Source: an uncultured bacterium (GTDB lineage: Bacteria > CAIJMQ01). From it: a stretch of DNA of 8,868 nucleotides. Of this stretch, positions 1 to 6,578 are shown in pieces. Location: positions 1 to 8,868 of the forward strand of contig CAIJMQ010000019.1 of assembly GCA_903821905.1 (NCBI GenBank), written 5' to 3'. Position 1 is the stretch's first letter. The number at the start of each line of letters is the position of its first letter. The notes beneath the pieces are model-generated. The model saw nothing but the letters and a program-made list of their open reading frames with translations. It did no database searches and was not told the DNA's origin. A program made the position numbers and the translations under genes.

Positions 1-47
1 GTAACGGGAAGAAATTTCCTATATTTATTAATTATTCCCTGCCACAT
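1..47 (-). CDS. thrC: Threonine synthase, N-terminal fragment (runs off the left edge)
   Basis: Threonine synthase converts O-phosphohomoserine to threonine using pyridoxal phosphate. Only the first 15 codons are inside the window; they read MWQGIINKYRKFLPV. This matches the usual opening of Bacillus-type threonine synthases (MWKG-I--Y--FLPV) as I remember it. The ATG overlaps the stop of the upstream PAP2 gene by one base (TAATG) and has a strong SD, AGAGGG, six bases upstream inside the PAP2 coding sequence, so translational coupling is likely. The same-strand neighbour two genes upstream is homoserine dehydrogenase, which fits the pathway. The PLP-binding lysine and the rest of the protein lie outside the window, so the call rests on the N-terminus plus context. 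Confidence 0.78.
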   Translation of the reverse strand, partial: MWQGIINKYRKFLPV

Positions 48-601
48 TATTGTCCCTCTTTTTGTGAATAATTTGCTCTATTAATTAACCAATTATACCA
101 AACGACTGATTTACCTGATAGATAGCCGATTATTCCTCCAGCTATTACATCAATTGGGAAATGAGCACCTATATATATTCTTGAATATCCTACTATTAAT
201 GCCCACAGATAAAGAAATATCCAGCTTTTTTTGTATTCTTTGGACAATACTGCTGCAGTTGAAAAAGCCAGCTGTGCGTGTCCGGAAGGGAAAGAACCAT
301 ACTTAAGTGGTTCTCCTAAAAAGTGTGCTTTAGGGAAAACAACCAGAGGTCTAGAACCCCCGATTCCCGATTTTAAAAGATAAACAATAATCCAGCCTAT
401 TACTCCGGCAAATAGAACAGTTAGAAATACTCTCAACATTTTTTTTCTGTCAAAAATAACCAGAATGGTAAGAACGATAATCGCAAGAATTAAACCGTTG
501 CCTGTGGAAGTAAAAAAAAGCATTAGTTTGTCGAAAAGAGGAGAATGATGTCTGTTAATTAAAAGAAATAAACTTTTATTCCAATTCTGCAAAATATCCA
601 T
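47..601 (-). CDS. PAP2-family membrane phosphatase (first of two)
   Basis: A 184-residue integral membrane phosphatase of the PAP2 (type 2 phosphatidic acid phosphatase) family, which hydrolyses lipid phosphates such as undecaprenyl diphosphate or phosphatidylglycerophosphate. The three motifs are complete: K77-x6-R84-P85, P105-S-G-H108, and S140-R141-x5-H147-x3-D151. H147 is expected to be the phosphorylated nucleophile and H108 the general acid. Hydrophobic stretches lie near residues 34-50, 56-76, 109-120, 127-140 and 150-170. It sits between hom and thrC, 26 nt after hom and overlapping thrC by 1 nt. No SD lies within 15 nt of the ATG; the leader is A/T only, so initiation may be weak. 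The substrate cannot be told from sequence; an undecaprenyl-phosphate recycling role is suggested only by the prenyl synthase in the same operon. Confidence 0.9.
   Translation of the reverse strand: MDILQNWNKSLFLLINRHHSPLFDKLMLFFTSTGNGLILAIIVLTILVIFDRKKMLRVFLTVLFAGVIGWIIVYLLKSGIGGSRPLVVFPKAHFLGEPLKYGSFPSGHAQLAFSTAAVLSKEYKKSWIFLYLWALIVGYSRIYIGAHFPIDVIAGGIIGYLSGKSVVWYNWLINRANYSQKEGQ
54..59 (-). promoter_or_regulatory. Ribosome binding site of thrC
   Basis: On the minus strand the bases read AGAGGG, six bases before the ATG at 47-45. The site lies within the last codons of the PAP2 gene. It is the main evidence, with the peptide itself, that a gene starts here rather than this being an open tail. 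Confidence 0.7.
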
Positions 602-627
602 AATTTAAATTATTTGTTAACTAGTCC

Positions 628-1917
628 TTATTCTTCCACTCTTATTCTTACGGTGTTTTCTTTAATAAACGGGAGTTTATCTATCTTTTTTATTGCCATG
701 CTTATATTTTTTTCTGTTGCTTCATGTGTCATCATAACTATAGGAACTGCTTCCTCTTTGTTTCTTTCTTTCTGGAACACTGAAGCAATACTTATATTAT
801 TCTTGCCGAGAATATTGGAAATCTTGGAAAGTACACCTGGTTTGTCGACTGCCATTATACGCAGATAATAGGAACTTTTAAGTTGTTCCACAGGCATAAC
901 TTTGTATGACTTTTTTAAATATGAAATAGGAGGAATTCTCATGCGTGTTTTGAAATGCAAGTTTCTGGCAATGTCGACAATATCATTCAAAACAGCTGAA
1001 GCAGTTGGCATCTGGCCGGCACCTTTTCCGTAAAAAAGTAACTTTCCTGTTGCGTCGCCTTCTAGATATACTGCATTGTATACATCTTTCACAGTAGCCA
1101 GCGGGTGTTCGGTATCTATCAGAGCCGGTTGAACTCTGAATTGGAAATTACCGCTGGTTTCTTTAGCTACAGCAAGTAGTTTAATAACGTAACCGAACTC
1201 CTGAGCAAACTTTATGTCTAAAGGAGTAAGAGATGAAATACCTTCAGTATATATATCTTTTAAGGTTAAAGGGATACCGAATATTAGGCTTCCCAGAATA
1301 ACAAGTTTGTGCGCTGCATCAGTGCCTTCGATGTCCAGCGAAGGGTTGCGTTCCGCAACGCCTTTGTTTTGTGCGTCCTGAAGTGCTTGTTTAAAAGTAA
1401 GCCCTTTTTCCATTTTACTTAAGATGTAATTAGCAGTTCCGTTTATTATCCCAGCCAGATAGTTTATATGGTTGGCAATCATTCCTTCTCTTATGATTTT
1501 TATAATAGGAATGCCTCCGCATACGCTCGCTTCGAAATATATATCCTGATTGTTATTGATAGCCGTTTTAAAAATTTCCTTACCCTCTTCTGCAAGGAGA
1601 GCTTTGTTAGCGGTTACGACAGCTTTACCGTTCTTTATGGAATCGATAATATATTCTTTTGCCGGATGAATTCCTCCAATAAGTTCCACGACTATTTCTA
1701 TTGCAGGGTCATCAATGATTTCTCTGGCATCTTTAGTTAGAATTTTTTTATCTATTTTTATGTCTCTATGCTTTTTTATATCTATATCGGCAATTTTTTT
1801 AACCTTGATCTCTATCCCGACTCTTTTTTTGAGTATTGAGGAATTTCTGTTCAAAAGCTTTACCACTCCGCTACCTATATTTCCAAACCCTATTATTCCT
1901 ATATTTACAACTTTCAT
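628..1917 (-). CDS. hom: Homoserine dehydrogenase with C-terminal ACT domain
   Basis: Reduces aspartate semialdehyde to homoserine with NAD(P)H, at the branch to threonine, methionine and isoleucine. At 429 residues it has the standard length of the monofunctional, ACT-bearing form. The Rossmann nucleotide loop is G10-F-G12-N-I-G15; the TANK motif is at 102-105. The NGTANYIL segment is at 159-166. The catalytic pair within DIEGTDAAHK (195-204) is D200 and K204, matching D219/K223 of the yeast enzyme. The ACT domain spans about 350-427, starting YYLRIMAVDKPGVL, and is expected to mediate threonine feedback inhibition. The ATG is preceded by GGGGG seven bases upstream. It follows the prenyl synthase by 41 nt and precedes PAP2 and thrC, making a threonine sub-cluster that lacks thrB in this window. 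Confidence 0.96.
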   Translation of the reverse strand: MKVVNIGIIGFGNIGSGVVKLLNRNSSILKKRVGIEIKVKKIADIDIKKHRDIKIDKKILTKDAREIIDDPAIEIVVELIGGIHPAKEYIIDSIKNGKAVVTANKALLAEEGKEIFKTAINNNQDIYFEASVCGGIPIIKIIREGMIANHINYLAGIINGTANYILSKMEKGLTFKQALQDAQNKGVAERNPSLDIEGTDAAHKLVILGSLIFGIPLTLKDIYTEGISSLTPLDIKFAQEFGYVIKLLAVAKETSGNFQFRVQPALIDTEHPLATVKDVYNAVYLEGDATGKLLFYGKGAGQMPTASAVLNDIVDIARNLHFKTRMRIPPISYLKKSYKVMPVEQLKSSYYLRIMAVDKPGVLSKISNILGKNNISIASVFQKERNKEEAVPIVMMTHEATEKNISMAIKKIDKLPFIKENTVRIRVEE

Positions 1918-1958
1918 TTTTATACCCCCAACTTAAAGTTCACCTGATTTAATCCTTA

Positions 1959-2807
1959 TTAATTATCTCTTTCCATGCACCATCCAGCTATGTGATTTAG
2001 TATTTTAGCTTTTTTACCAAAGATACTGATAGAGTTTTTGGCTTTATCAATTACTTTTTTTGCTTCCATTTGGGCTTTCTTCAACCCGAGCAGTGTAACA
2101 TAATTTTCTTCTTTACTTTGTCCTTCATTTGCTTCTATCACATCATCCATAATCTGGAAGCCAAGTCCTAGGTTTTTCCCATAGCAAGACAACGCCAGAA
2201 GTTTTTTCTTGTCTAAATTGGCAACTATTCCGCCTATCTTCACGGAGGTTTCGATTAAAGAGGCGGTTTTCTCAAGGTATATTTCTTTAAGTTGTGAAAT
2301 GTTTATTTTTTTCTTTTTAGTTATATCTTTTGCCTGCCCTCCAACAACTCCCTTTATTCCTAAGGAGTGAGAAATTTCCTTAATGACATTTATTTTTGTC
2401 TTTTCTGGAATGTTTGAATTTATGATGACCTCGTATCCTAAATTGAATAAAGCATCACCGGTTAATAGAGCTATTGGTTCTCCGAATACCTTGTGACAGG
2501 TAAGTTTGCCGCGTCTGTAATCATCATTATCCATACATGGTAAATCATCATGAATAAGTGTAAAAGCATGAAATAGTTCAATAGAAGAAGCAATGGTCAA
2601 TATGTTGTTGTTTTCAGGTGAAAACATCTCGTAGGCGGAGAGACATAGAATCGGCCTAAATCTTTTTCCACCGGAAAATAAACTGTAATGTATAGCTTCG
2701 GAGAGAATGTTTCCATTTTTTTTAGGTAGGATTTTCTTGAGAGTTGAATTTATCTTTTTTTGTTTTCTCTCTATATAATCCTGTAAATTAAAAGAATCTT
2801 TCATCAT
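1959..2807 (-). CDS. ispA: IspA-type polyprenyl diphosphate synthase with altered second Asp motif
   Basis: A 282-residue trans-isoprenyl diphosphate synthase of the bacterial farnesyl/geranylgeranyl type, which condenses dimethylallyl and isopentenyl diphosphates to short prenyl chains. GGKRFRP is at 46-52. The first aspartate-rich motif is D87-D88-LPCM-D93, with the two-residue insertion typical of bacterial IspA, followed by R98-R99. GGQAKD is at 156-161. The second motif is D221-D222-V-I-E225 instead of DDxxD. The stretch that usually follows it, with the KxGxDxxxGKST lysine, is about 12 residues shorter (EANEGQSKEENYVTLLGL). Two ATGs are adjacent (2807 and 2804) and there is no good SD, so coupling to tsaE, 9 nt upstream, is likely. 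The family is certain; chain length and full activity are less so, and the gene symbol is by family resemblance. Confidence 0.88.
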   Translation of the reverse strand: MMKDSFNLQDYIERKQKKINSTLKKILPKKNGNILSEAIHYSLFSGGKRFRPILCLSAYEMFSPENNNILTIASSIELFHAFTLIHDDLPCMDNDDYRRGKLTCHKVFGEPIALLTGDALFNLGYEVIINSNIPEKTKINVIKEISHSLGIKGVVGGQAKDITKKKKINISQLKEIYLEKTASLIETSVKIGGIVANLDKKKLLALSCYGKNLGLGFQIMDDVIEANEGQSKEENYVTLLGLKKAQMEAKKVIDKAKNSISIFGKKAKILNHIAGWCMERDN

Positions 2808-2816
2808 AAATGAGAT

Positions 2817-3302
2817 TTAATTTGACTCTTTTTTTGAAAGTCTGATTTTAAAGCGCCCTATCACTTTTTCGTACTTCCCTTTTCCTTCAAGGGTTATCTT
2901 TCTTTTGTTGTCTTCCGGTAAATATTCGAGATTTATATGTAACCATTCCTTACGTAAGAAACCGTCTATTTTTTCTGCCCATTCTATTATACATACACCG
3001 TTTCCGAAAATATACTCTTCATAACCCAACTCTGTAATTTCTTTTCCTTTTAAACGGTATAAATCCATATGATAAATTGGCAACCTGCCTTCATATTGAT
3101 GTATTAAAACAAAAGAAGGACTTCTGACATATTGTTTGCTTTCTACCCCCAAACCGTGAGTAATTCCCTGGATAATTGTTGTTTTGCCGGCGCCCAGTTT
3201 TCCGGTTAATCCAATAATATCCCCTTTATTTAAGTTTCTTCCTATTTTCTCGCCAATCTTTATAGTTTCAGAAGGAGAGTTTGACGATAATTTAATTTTC
3301 AT
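2817..3302 (-). CDS. tsaE: tRNA t6A biosynthesis ATPase TsaE
   Basis: P-loop ATPase that works with TsaB and TsaD to put N6-threonylcarbamoyladenosine on A37 of ANN-decoding tRNAs. At 161 residues it has normal length. The Walker A motif is G34-KLGA-G39-K40-T41-T42. The family marks SPSF (61-64), HMDLYRL (78-84) and IIEWAEK (105-111) are all present. It overlaps thiL by 4 nt (ATGA), and its upstream region has no clear SD, so coupling to thiL is likely. In Bacillus the order is thiL-tsaE-tsaB-rimI-tsaD; here the thiL-tsaE pair is kept but the next gene is a prenyl synthase. The partners tsaB and tsaD must be elsewhere. Confidence 0.95.
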   Translation of the reverse strand: MKIKLSSNSPSETIKIGEKIGRNLNKGDIIGLTGKLGAGKTTIIQGITHGLGVESKQYVRSPSFVLIHQYEGRLPIYHMDLYRLKGKEITELGYEEYIFGNGVCIIEWAEKIDGFLRKEWLHINLEYLPEDNKRKITLEGKGKYEKVIGRFKIRLSKKESN

Positions 3303-4252
3303 CTTTTGAAATGATCATACCCTTGTGGAACTATTTCTTTCCCATCTGCAATAATTTTAGGTTTACCTTCTATGATTTCTCCAACCACAGTTAAAATGGT
3401 CCCATTCACTTTAGCAGGTAACTTTTTTGCTTCTTTCTTTGATAAGGTAAATAAAAGCTCATAGTCTTCTCCGCCTCCCAAAGCAAAATTAACAGCTTTT
3501 TCCTTAGCAAATTTTTCTAACTGATGGGATAAAGGTATTTTTGATATATCTAAAGATGCTGACACTCTGCTTTCCTCAAGTATATGGAAAAGGTCTTGAG
3601 TAAGGCCATCGGATATGTCAATTAGAGAATTAACTTTTACTTTTGAAGTAATTTGTCTTATTTCTTTGAACCGGGGAGTTGGTCTTAAATGTTTTTTACT
3701 TAAGAATGGATTATTCCCACCTTTTTGTAAGATTTTCATCCCTGATGAAGAATCACCTAAAGTTCCTGTGACAACAATTAAATCTCCGACTTTAGCGGTT
3801 GAACGTTTGATGGTTCTATTCTGCTCAACTTCGCCAAGCATAGCTATATCAATAACTATTGATGATTGGGAACGCGAAAGATTGCCTCCCACTAAAGAAA
3901 CAGGATATTTTTTTGTGAATTCATTGAATCCTCTATATAATTTTTTAACCCAGTCCTCGTTAATTTTTTTGTTTAATATAAGCGATACAATTGCATATCT
4001 AGGTAATCCTCCCATTGCAGCAATATCACTTGCGTTAACAGCCAGTGCTTTCCAGCCCAAATCCTGCGGGGTTGTGTAATTTAATGAAAAATGAACATTT
4101 TCAATCAAAGAGTCACAGGTAAATAAAAGGTTTTTACCTCTGGACCCTTTTAAAACCGCAGCATCATCGCCAGGACCTAATAATATGTTACCTTTTTCTT
4201 CTCCTATTATTCCCCTTATTTTATTTATCAGAGAAAACTCATTTTTTATCAT
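3299..4252 (-). CDS. thiL: Thiamine-monophosphate kinase
   Basis: Phosphorylates thiamine monophosphate with ATP to thiamine diphosphate, the last step of cofactor synthesis. With the start chosen here the protein has 317 residues. It belongs to the PurM/AIR-synthase fold. Motifs: GPGDDAAV (26-33, Mg-binding D29-D30), CDSLIENVHF (46-55), NASDIAAMGG (73-82), GGNLSRS (122-128), IDISDGL (211-217) and GGGEDYELLFT (259-269). The frame opens at 4291, but that ATG lies upstream of the predicted -10 box. The ATG at 4252 gives MIKNEFSLI, like family members, and has AGAGG seven bases upstream. An ATG at 4258 is only one base from that SD. It is first in the leftward operon. There is no room upstream for a TPP riboswitch and none is seen. 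Confidence 0.95.
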   Translation of the reverse strand: MIKNEFSLINKIRGIIGEEKGNILLGPGDDAAVLKGSRGKNLLFTCDSLIENVHFSLNYTTPQDLGWKALAVNASDIAAMGGLPRYAIVSLILNKKINEDWVKKLYRGFNEFTKKYPVSLVGGNLSRSQSSIVIDIAMLGEVEQNRTIKRSTAKVGDLIVVTGTLGDSSSGMKILQKGGNNPFLSKKHLRPTPRFKEIRQITSKVKVNSLIDISDGLTQDLFHILEESRVSASLDISKIPLSHQLEKFAKEKAVNFALGGGEDYELLFTLSKKEAKKLPAKVNGTILTVVGEIIEGKPKIIADGKEIVPQGYDHFKR

Positions 4253-4259
4253 AAACATG

Positions 4260-4264
4260 CCTCT
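4260..4264 (-). promoter_or_regulatory. Ribosome binding site that sets the thiL start
   Basis: On the minus strand these bases read AGAGG, seven bases before the ATG at 4252. This spacing favours 4252 over the ATG at 4258 (one base away) and over the outermost ATG at 4291. Confidence 0.6.
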
Positions 4265-4276
4265 GTTAATCTTTTT

Positions 4277-4303
4277 ATTATACACTATCATTATCGTTGT
4301 TAA
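4277..4303 (-). promoter_or_regulatory. Predicted promoter of the thiL operon
   Basis: The minus strand carries a perfect TATAAT at 4282-4277. The best -35-like hexamer is TTAACA at 4303-4298 (5 of 6), but the spacer is only 15 nt; a 17-nt spacer would give the poorer TTTTAA. The predicted start is near 4270, giving a leader of about 18 nt that includes the AGAGG site. No other good promoter was seen between thiL and thrC, so this may drive all six genes. Confidence 0.45.
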
Positions 4304-4326
4304 AATGATTGGTGTAGTGATAAAAT
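4297..4326 (+). promoter_or_regulatory. Predicted promoter of the DUF355 gene
   Basis: TTGTTA (4297-4302, 4 of 6 to the -35 consensus), an 18-nt spacer, then TAAAAT (4321-4326, 5 of 6). The predicted start is about 4333, leaving a 17-nt leader that carries GGAGG at 4340-4344. The -35 box overlaps the opposing thiL -35 almost completely. Confidence 0.42.
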
Positions 4327-4349
4327 TATATTTGGAAACGGAGGAATTT

Positions 4350-4835
4350 ATGGAACTTAAGGTTGTAAAAATAGAAGAAATACCTGAAGATGCAAATATA
4401 ATTCTTGGTCAGACACATTTTATAAAATCTGTCGAGGATATTTACGAAGCAATAGTAAACATTAATCCTTCTATAAAATTCGGCATTGCGTTCTCGGAAG
4501 CATCGGGCAAATGTCTTGTGAGAGTTGATGGTAATGATGAAGAATTAAAAAAAATAGCTTCAAAGAATGCTTTCAAAATAGGAGCAGGGCATCTCTTCAT
4601 AATAGTTATGAAAGAAGGATTCCCAATAAATGTATTAAAATCCCTCAAGGATGTGCCTGAGATTTGTTCAATATATTGTGCGACTGCTAATCCTGTGGAA
4701 GTAATATTAGCTGAAACTCCGCAGGGTAGGGGTGTGATGGGGGTAATAGATGGTTCTTCTCCCAAAGGAATTGAAGATGAAGAAGGAGTTAAGTGGAGAA
4801 AGGAATTATTGAGAAAAATCGGATATAAGAGGTAG
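4350..4835 (+). CDS. Adenosine-specific kinase family protein (DUF355)
   Basis: A 161-residue soluble protein of the DUF355 / Adenosine_kin family, common in archaea and thermophilic or anaerobic bacteria. Structural work on the Pyrobaculum member proposed an adenosine-specific kinase with a stable phosphohistidine; the physiological role is not settled. Family marks are GQTHFIKSVED (20-30), IKFGIAFSEASG (42-53), IGAGH (77-81, H81 a candidate phosphohistidine), PEICSIYCATANPVEVI (103-119) and GRGVMGVIDG (126-135). The frame is open from 4185, but the ATG at 4350 has GGAGG five bases upstream and gives the normal family length. The extra upstream codons lie opposite thiL and across the promoter. 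It diverges from thiL and is followed after 8 nt by a small membrane protein. Confidence 0.9.
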   Translation: MELKVVKIEEIPEDANIILGQTHFIKSVEDIYEAIVNINPSIKFGIAFSEASGKCLVRVDGNDEELKKIASKNAFKIGAGHLFIIVMKEGFPINVLKSLKDVPEICSIYCATANPVEVILAETPQGRGVMGVIDGSSPKGIEDEEGVKWRKELLRKIGYKR

Positions 4836-4843
4836 CTTTTACT

Positions 4844-5104
4844 ATGCGAAACAAAATATCTCTAGAAACATTTTTAGCTAGTATATGCATAATAATTACA
4901 CTATTAGTGTATTATAAAGGAGGACCAAATAATAGAGCAGATTGGCAAATTGTGACTGTATCTTTTGCTTTAGTGCTTGCCTTATTACTTAGTTTTATGT
5001 CAGTATTTTTTGTTAAAAAGACCCACCTCGATGTATTTATAAGTCTGCTATTTTTGATTTTATCTATATTATATGGAATTAATATTTTTCTTGCTCCATT
5101 TTGA
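4844..5104 (+). CDS. Small three-helix membrane protein, unknown function
   Basis: An 86-residue protein that I do not recognise. Three hydrophobic segments are visible at about 7-24, 34-57 and 63-84, joined by a short polar loop (KGGPNNRAD, 25-33) and a positive turn (KKTH, 58-61). The N-terminus is MRNK. There is no signal peptidase site, no cysteine pair and no catalytic-looking motif. It starts 8 nt after the DUF355 gene, with AGAGG at 4828-4832 (11 nt from the ATG, rather long), and ends 37 nt before the Memo gene, so all three are probably co-transcribed. It may be a membrane anchor or a lineage-specific protein. Confidence 0.7.
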   Translation: MRNKISLETFLASICIIITLLVYYKGGPNNRADWQIVTVSFALVLALLLSFMSVFFVKKTHLDVFISLLFLILSILYGINIFLAPF

Positions 5105-5141
5105 ATATGTTTGGGGATACAGGTAATATGAGGAAAGTACA

Positions 5142-5945
5142 ATGATTAGAAATCCAGTAGTGGCAGGCCAATTCTATCCTGCAGATACTAAAGAACTAAC
5201 TAAACAAATCCAAGGATTTATTCAAAAGGGAGCCCAAAAAGAAGATGTTCTGGGTATGATTTCTCCTCATGCTGGATATATGTTCTCCGGTTCCGTTGCA
5301 GGTGCAGTTTACTCCAGAATAAAACTTCCAGATAAGGTAGTTATTTTATGCCCAAACCATACTGGTAATGGCGCTCCATTTGCAATAATTACTGAAGGTG
5401 TTTGGGCTACACCATTGGGAGAAATTAAAATTGCTTCGTCTCTTGGTAAGAATATACTCGCAAATTCTAAAGACCTTGAAGAAGATACTTCTGCTCATGC
5501 TTCTGAACATTCAATAGAAGTTCAACTGCCATTCTTACAGTATTTAAATCCCAAAATTTCTTTTGTTCCTATTTGTCTAGCATCTGCTAACTATTCCTGT
5601 TATGAAGATATTGCCTTAGCAATAAGTAATGCTATAAAAAAATCAGGTGAAAAAGTATTAATAATTGCTTCTTCAGATATGACGCATTATGAATCCCATG
5701 ATGTAGCTAACGAAAAAGACAGGGAAGCGATTGATGCAATTTTAGAATTAGATGAGAAACTTTTGTTGAAGAGAATAGAAGATTCCAACATATCAATGTG
5801 CGGTTTTGTTCCGGCTACCGTTATGTTGATTGCCTGCAAAGAATTAGGTGCTAAATCTGCTGAATTGGTAAAATATCAAACTTCAGGAGATGCTAGCGGT
5901 GATTATTCCGAGGTAGTGGGATATGCAGGATTGATAATAAAATGA
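5142..5945 (+). CDS. Memo-family protein (AmmeMemoRadiSam system protein B-like)
   Basis: A 267-residue member of the MEMO1 family, related to class III extradiol dioxygenases (LigB) and often encoded with AMMECR1 and a radical-SAM protein; its bacterial function is unknown. Family marks: RNPVVAGQFYP (3-13), SPHAGYMFSG (41-50), CPNHTGNG (70-77), SAHASEHSIEVQLPFL (117-132), SSDMTHYE (177-184) and SMCGFVPATVML (218-229). H43, H73, D179, H182 and C220 appear to match H49, H81, D189, H192 and C244 of human MEMO1, the proposed metal site. The match is by eye. Start: GAGG at 5130-5133, eight bases before the ATG. Neither AMMECR1 nor AmrS is in the window, and the nearby radical-SAM gene is queE. 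It converges on the PilZ gene across 64 nt with no clear hairpin terminator. Confidence 0.93.
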   Translation: MIRNPVVAGQFYPADTKELTKQIQGFIQKGAQKEDVLGMISPHAGYMFSGSVAGAVYSRIKLPDKVVILCPNHTGNGAPFAIITEGVWATPLGEIKIASSLGKNILANSKDLEEDTSAHASEHSIEVQLPFLQYLNPKISFVPICLASANYSCYEDIALAISNAIKKSGEKVLIIASSDMTHYESHDVANEKDREAIDAILELDEKLLLKRIEDSNISMCGFVPATVMLIACKELGAKSAELVKYQTSGDASGDYSEVVGYAGLIIK

Positions 5946-6009
5946 ATTTTCCTTAGTAACTGAAGTTTAGAAGTGGATTAAAAATAAGAAAAGGAATTGA
6001 GTATTAGAA

Positions 6010-6465
6010 CTACTTTTCTATCAATTTTTCAAGTTCCATTTCGGTCAGCATATTTAAAAGACGTTTAAATCCTTCTTCGTCATCTAGTTTCAAGAAAGAA
6101 ATCCCGGTCAGATAGTTTGGCATTAAGGTTCTCTTTTTTTGCCATGCAACTTCTGTCAAAGCAGTAAAAGGCTCACTTTTAACCGGCGTGAAGATCTCAA
6201 GTGTCAATTTGGTCCGAATTGAAAAAGATTCTTTTGTAACAAAACATATTCCTCCGATTGAGACGTCACGGGATACGGATAGTCCTTCGTCTTTGCCTAC
6301 AAAGAATATATTCTCTGTATTATTCTCGGTTTCAGACTGTTCTTCCCCATTTTTCTTGTAACGTATAAAGAAAGGGAAATCAAATCTTGGATATCTTCTC
6401 CTGTCTGGTCCATCGAAAGATTTGGATATTTTGGAACCTTTATTTGCAGTGTAAAAATTTTTCAT
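6010..6465 (-). CDS. PilZ-domain protein, probable cyclic-di-GMP receptor
   Basis: A 151-residue cytoplasmic protein with one PilZ domain. The c-di-GMP-binding pieces are both present: R23-R-Y-P-R27 (RxxxR) and D67-V-S69-I-G-G72 (DxSxxG). The beta-barrel continues with ICFVTKESFSIRTKLTLEIF, AEVAW-like TEVAWQ (104-109) and a YLTGISFLKL strand (118-127), then a C-terminal helix (130-150). The linker between the two binding motifs (39 residues) includes a polar run rich in E, N and T (40-52), possibly a loop insertion. It stands alone on the minus strand between a convergent Memo gene and a divergent PAP2 gene. AAGGA lies 10 nt upstream of the ATG. With no output domain, it presumably acts by binding a partner, which is not identifiable here. 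Confidence 0.88.
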   Translation of the reverse strand: MKNFYTANKGSKISKSFDGPDRRRYPRFDFPFFIRYKKNGEEQSETENNTENIFFVGKDEGLSVSRDVSIGGICFVTKESFSIRTKLTLEIFTPVKSEPFTALTEVAWQKKRTLMPNYLTGISFLKLDDEEGFKRLLNMLTEMELEKLIEK

Positions 6466-6526
6466 ATTTTACTATTCCTTTCTTTTATATATTACTATAA
6501 TTCTTGTTATTAGGAAACTTGTTTAT

Positions 6527-6555
6527 TTGAATAGGCATATACAAAAAGCTATAAT
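6527..6555 (+). promoter_or_regulatory. Predicted promoter of the second PAP2 gene
   Basis: TTGAAT (6527-6532), a 17-nt spacer and a perfect TATAAT (6550-6555). The predicted start is about 6562, giving a 17-nt leader that includes GAGG at 6570-6573, five bases before the ATG at 6579. Confidence 0.6.
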
Positions 6556-6578
6556 GTTAAACTTTTTGCGAGGAATAA

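Noticed and set aside
3615-4079. Long plus-strand open frame opposite thiL
   Set aside because: It is the mirror of a strongly conserved gene, has no SD or promoter, and its product has no recognisable motif.
4185-4349. N-terminal hydrophobic extension of the DUF355 protein
   Set aside because: The extra 55 codons are antisense to thiL and cross the predicted promoter, whereas the ATG at 4350 has GGAGG at ideal spacing and gives the normal family length.
5101-5129. TTGAAT-17-TAATAT promoter just before the Memo gene
   Set aside because: The predicted start (about 5136) lies downstream of the GAGG ribosome site at 5130-5133, which would then be missing from the mRNA. The -10 box matches at only 4 of 6 positions and the gene is better explained as part of the DUF355 unit.
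4912-5142. Minus-strand open frame opposite the small membrane protein
   Set aside because: The plus-strand frame has plausible spacing, SD and membrane-helix pattern; the opposite frame has none of these and would be isolated on its strand.
5946-6009. Terminator between the convergent Memo and PilZ genes
   Set aside because: The only complementarity is a bulged, AT-rich pairing of TTCCTT with AAGGAA across a loop of more than 30 nt. There is no GC-rich stem or T-run on either strand.
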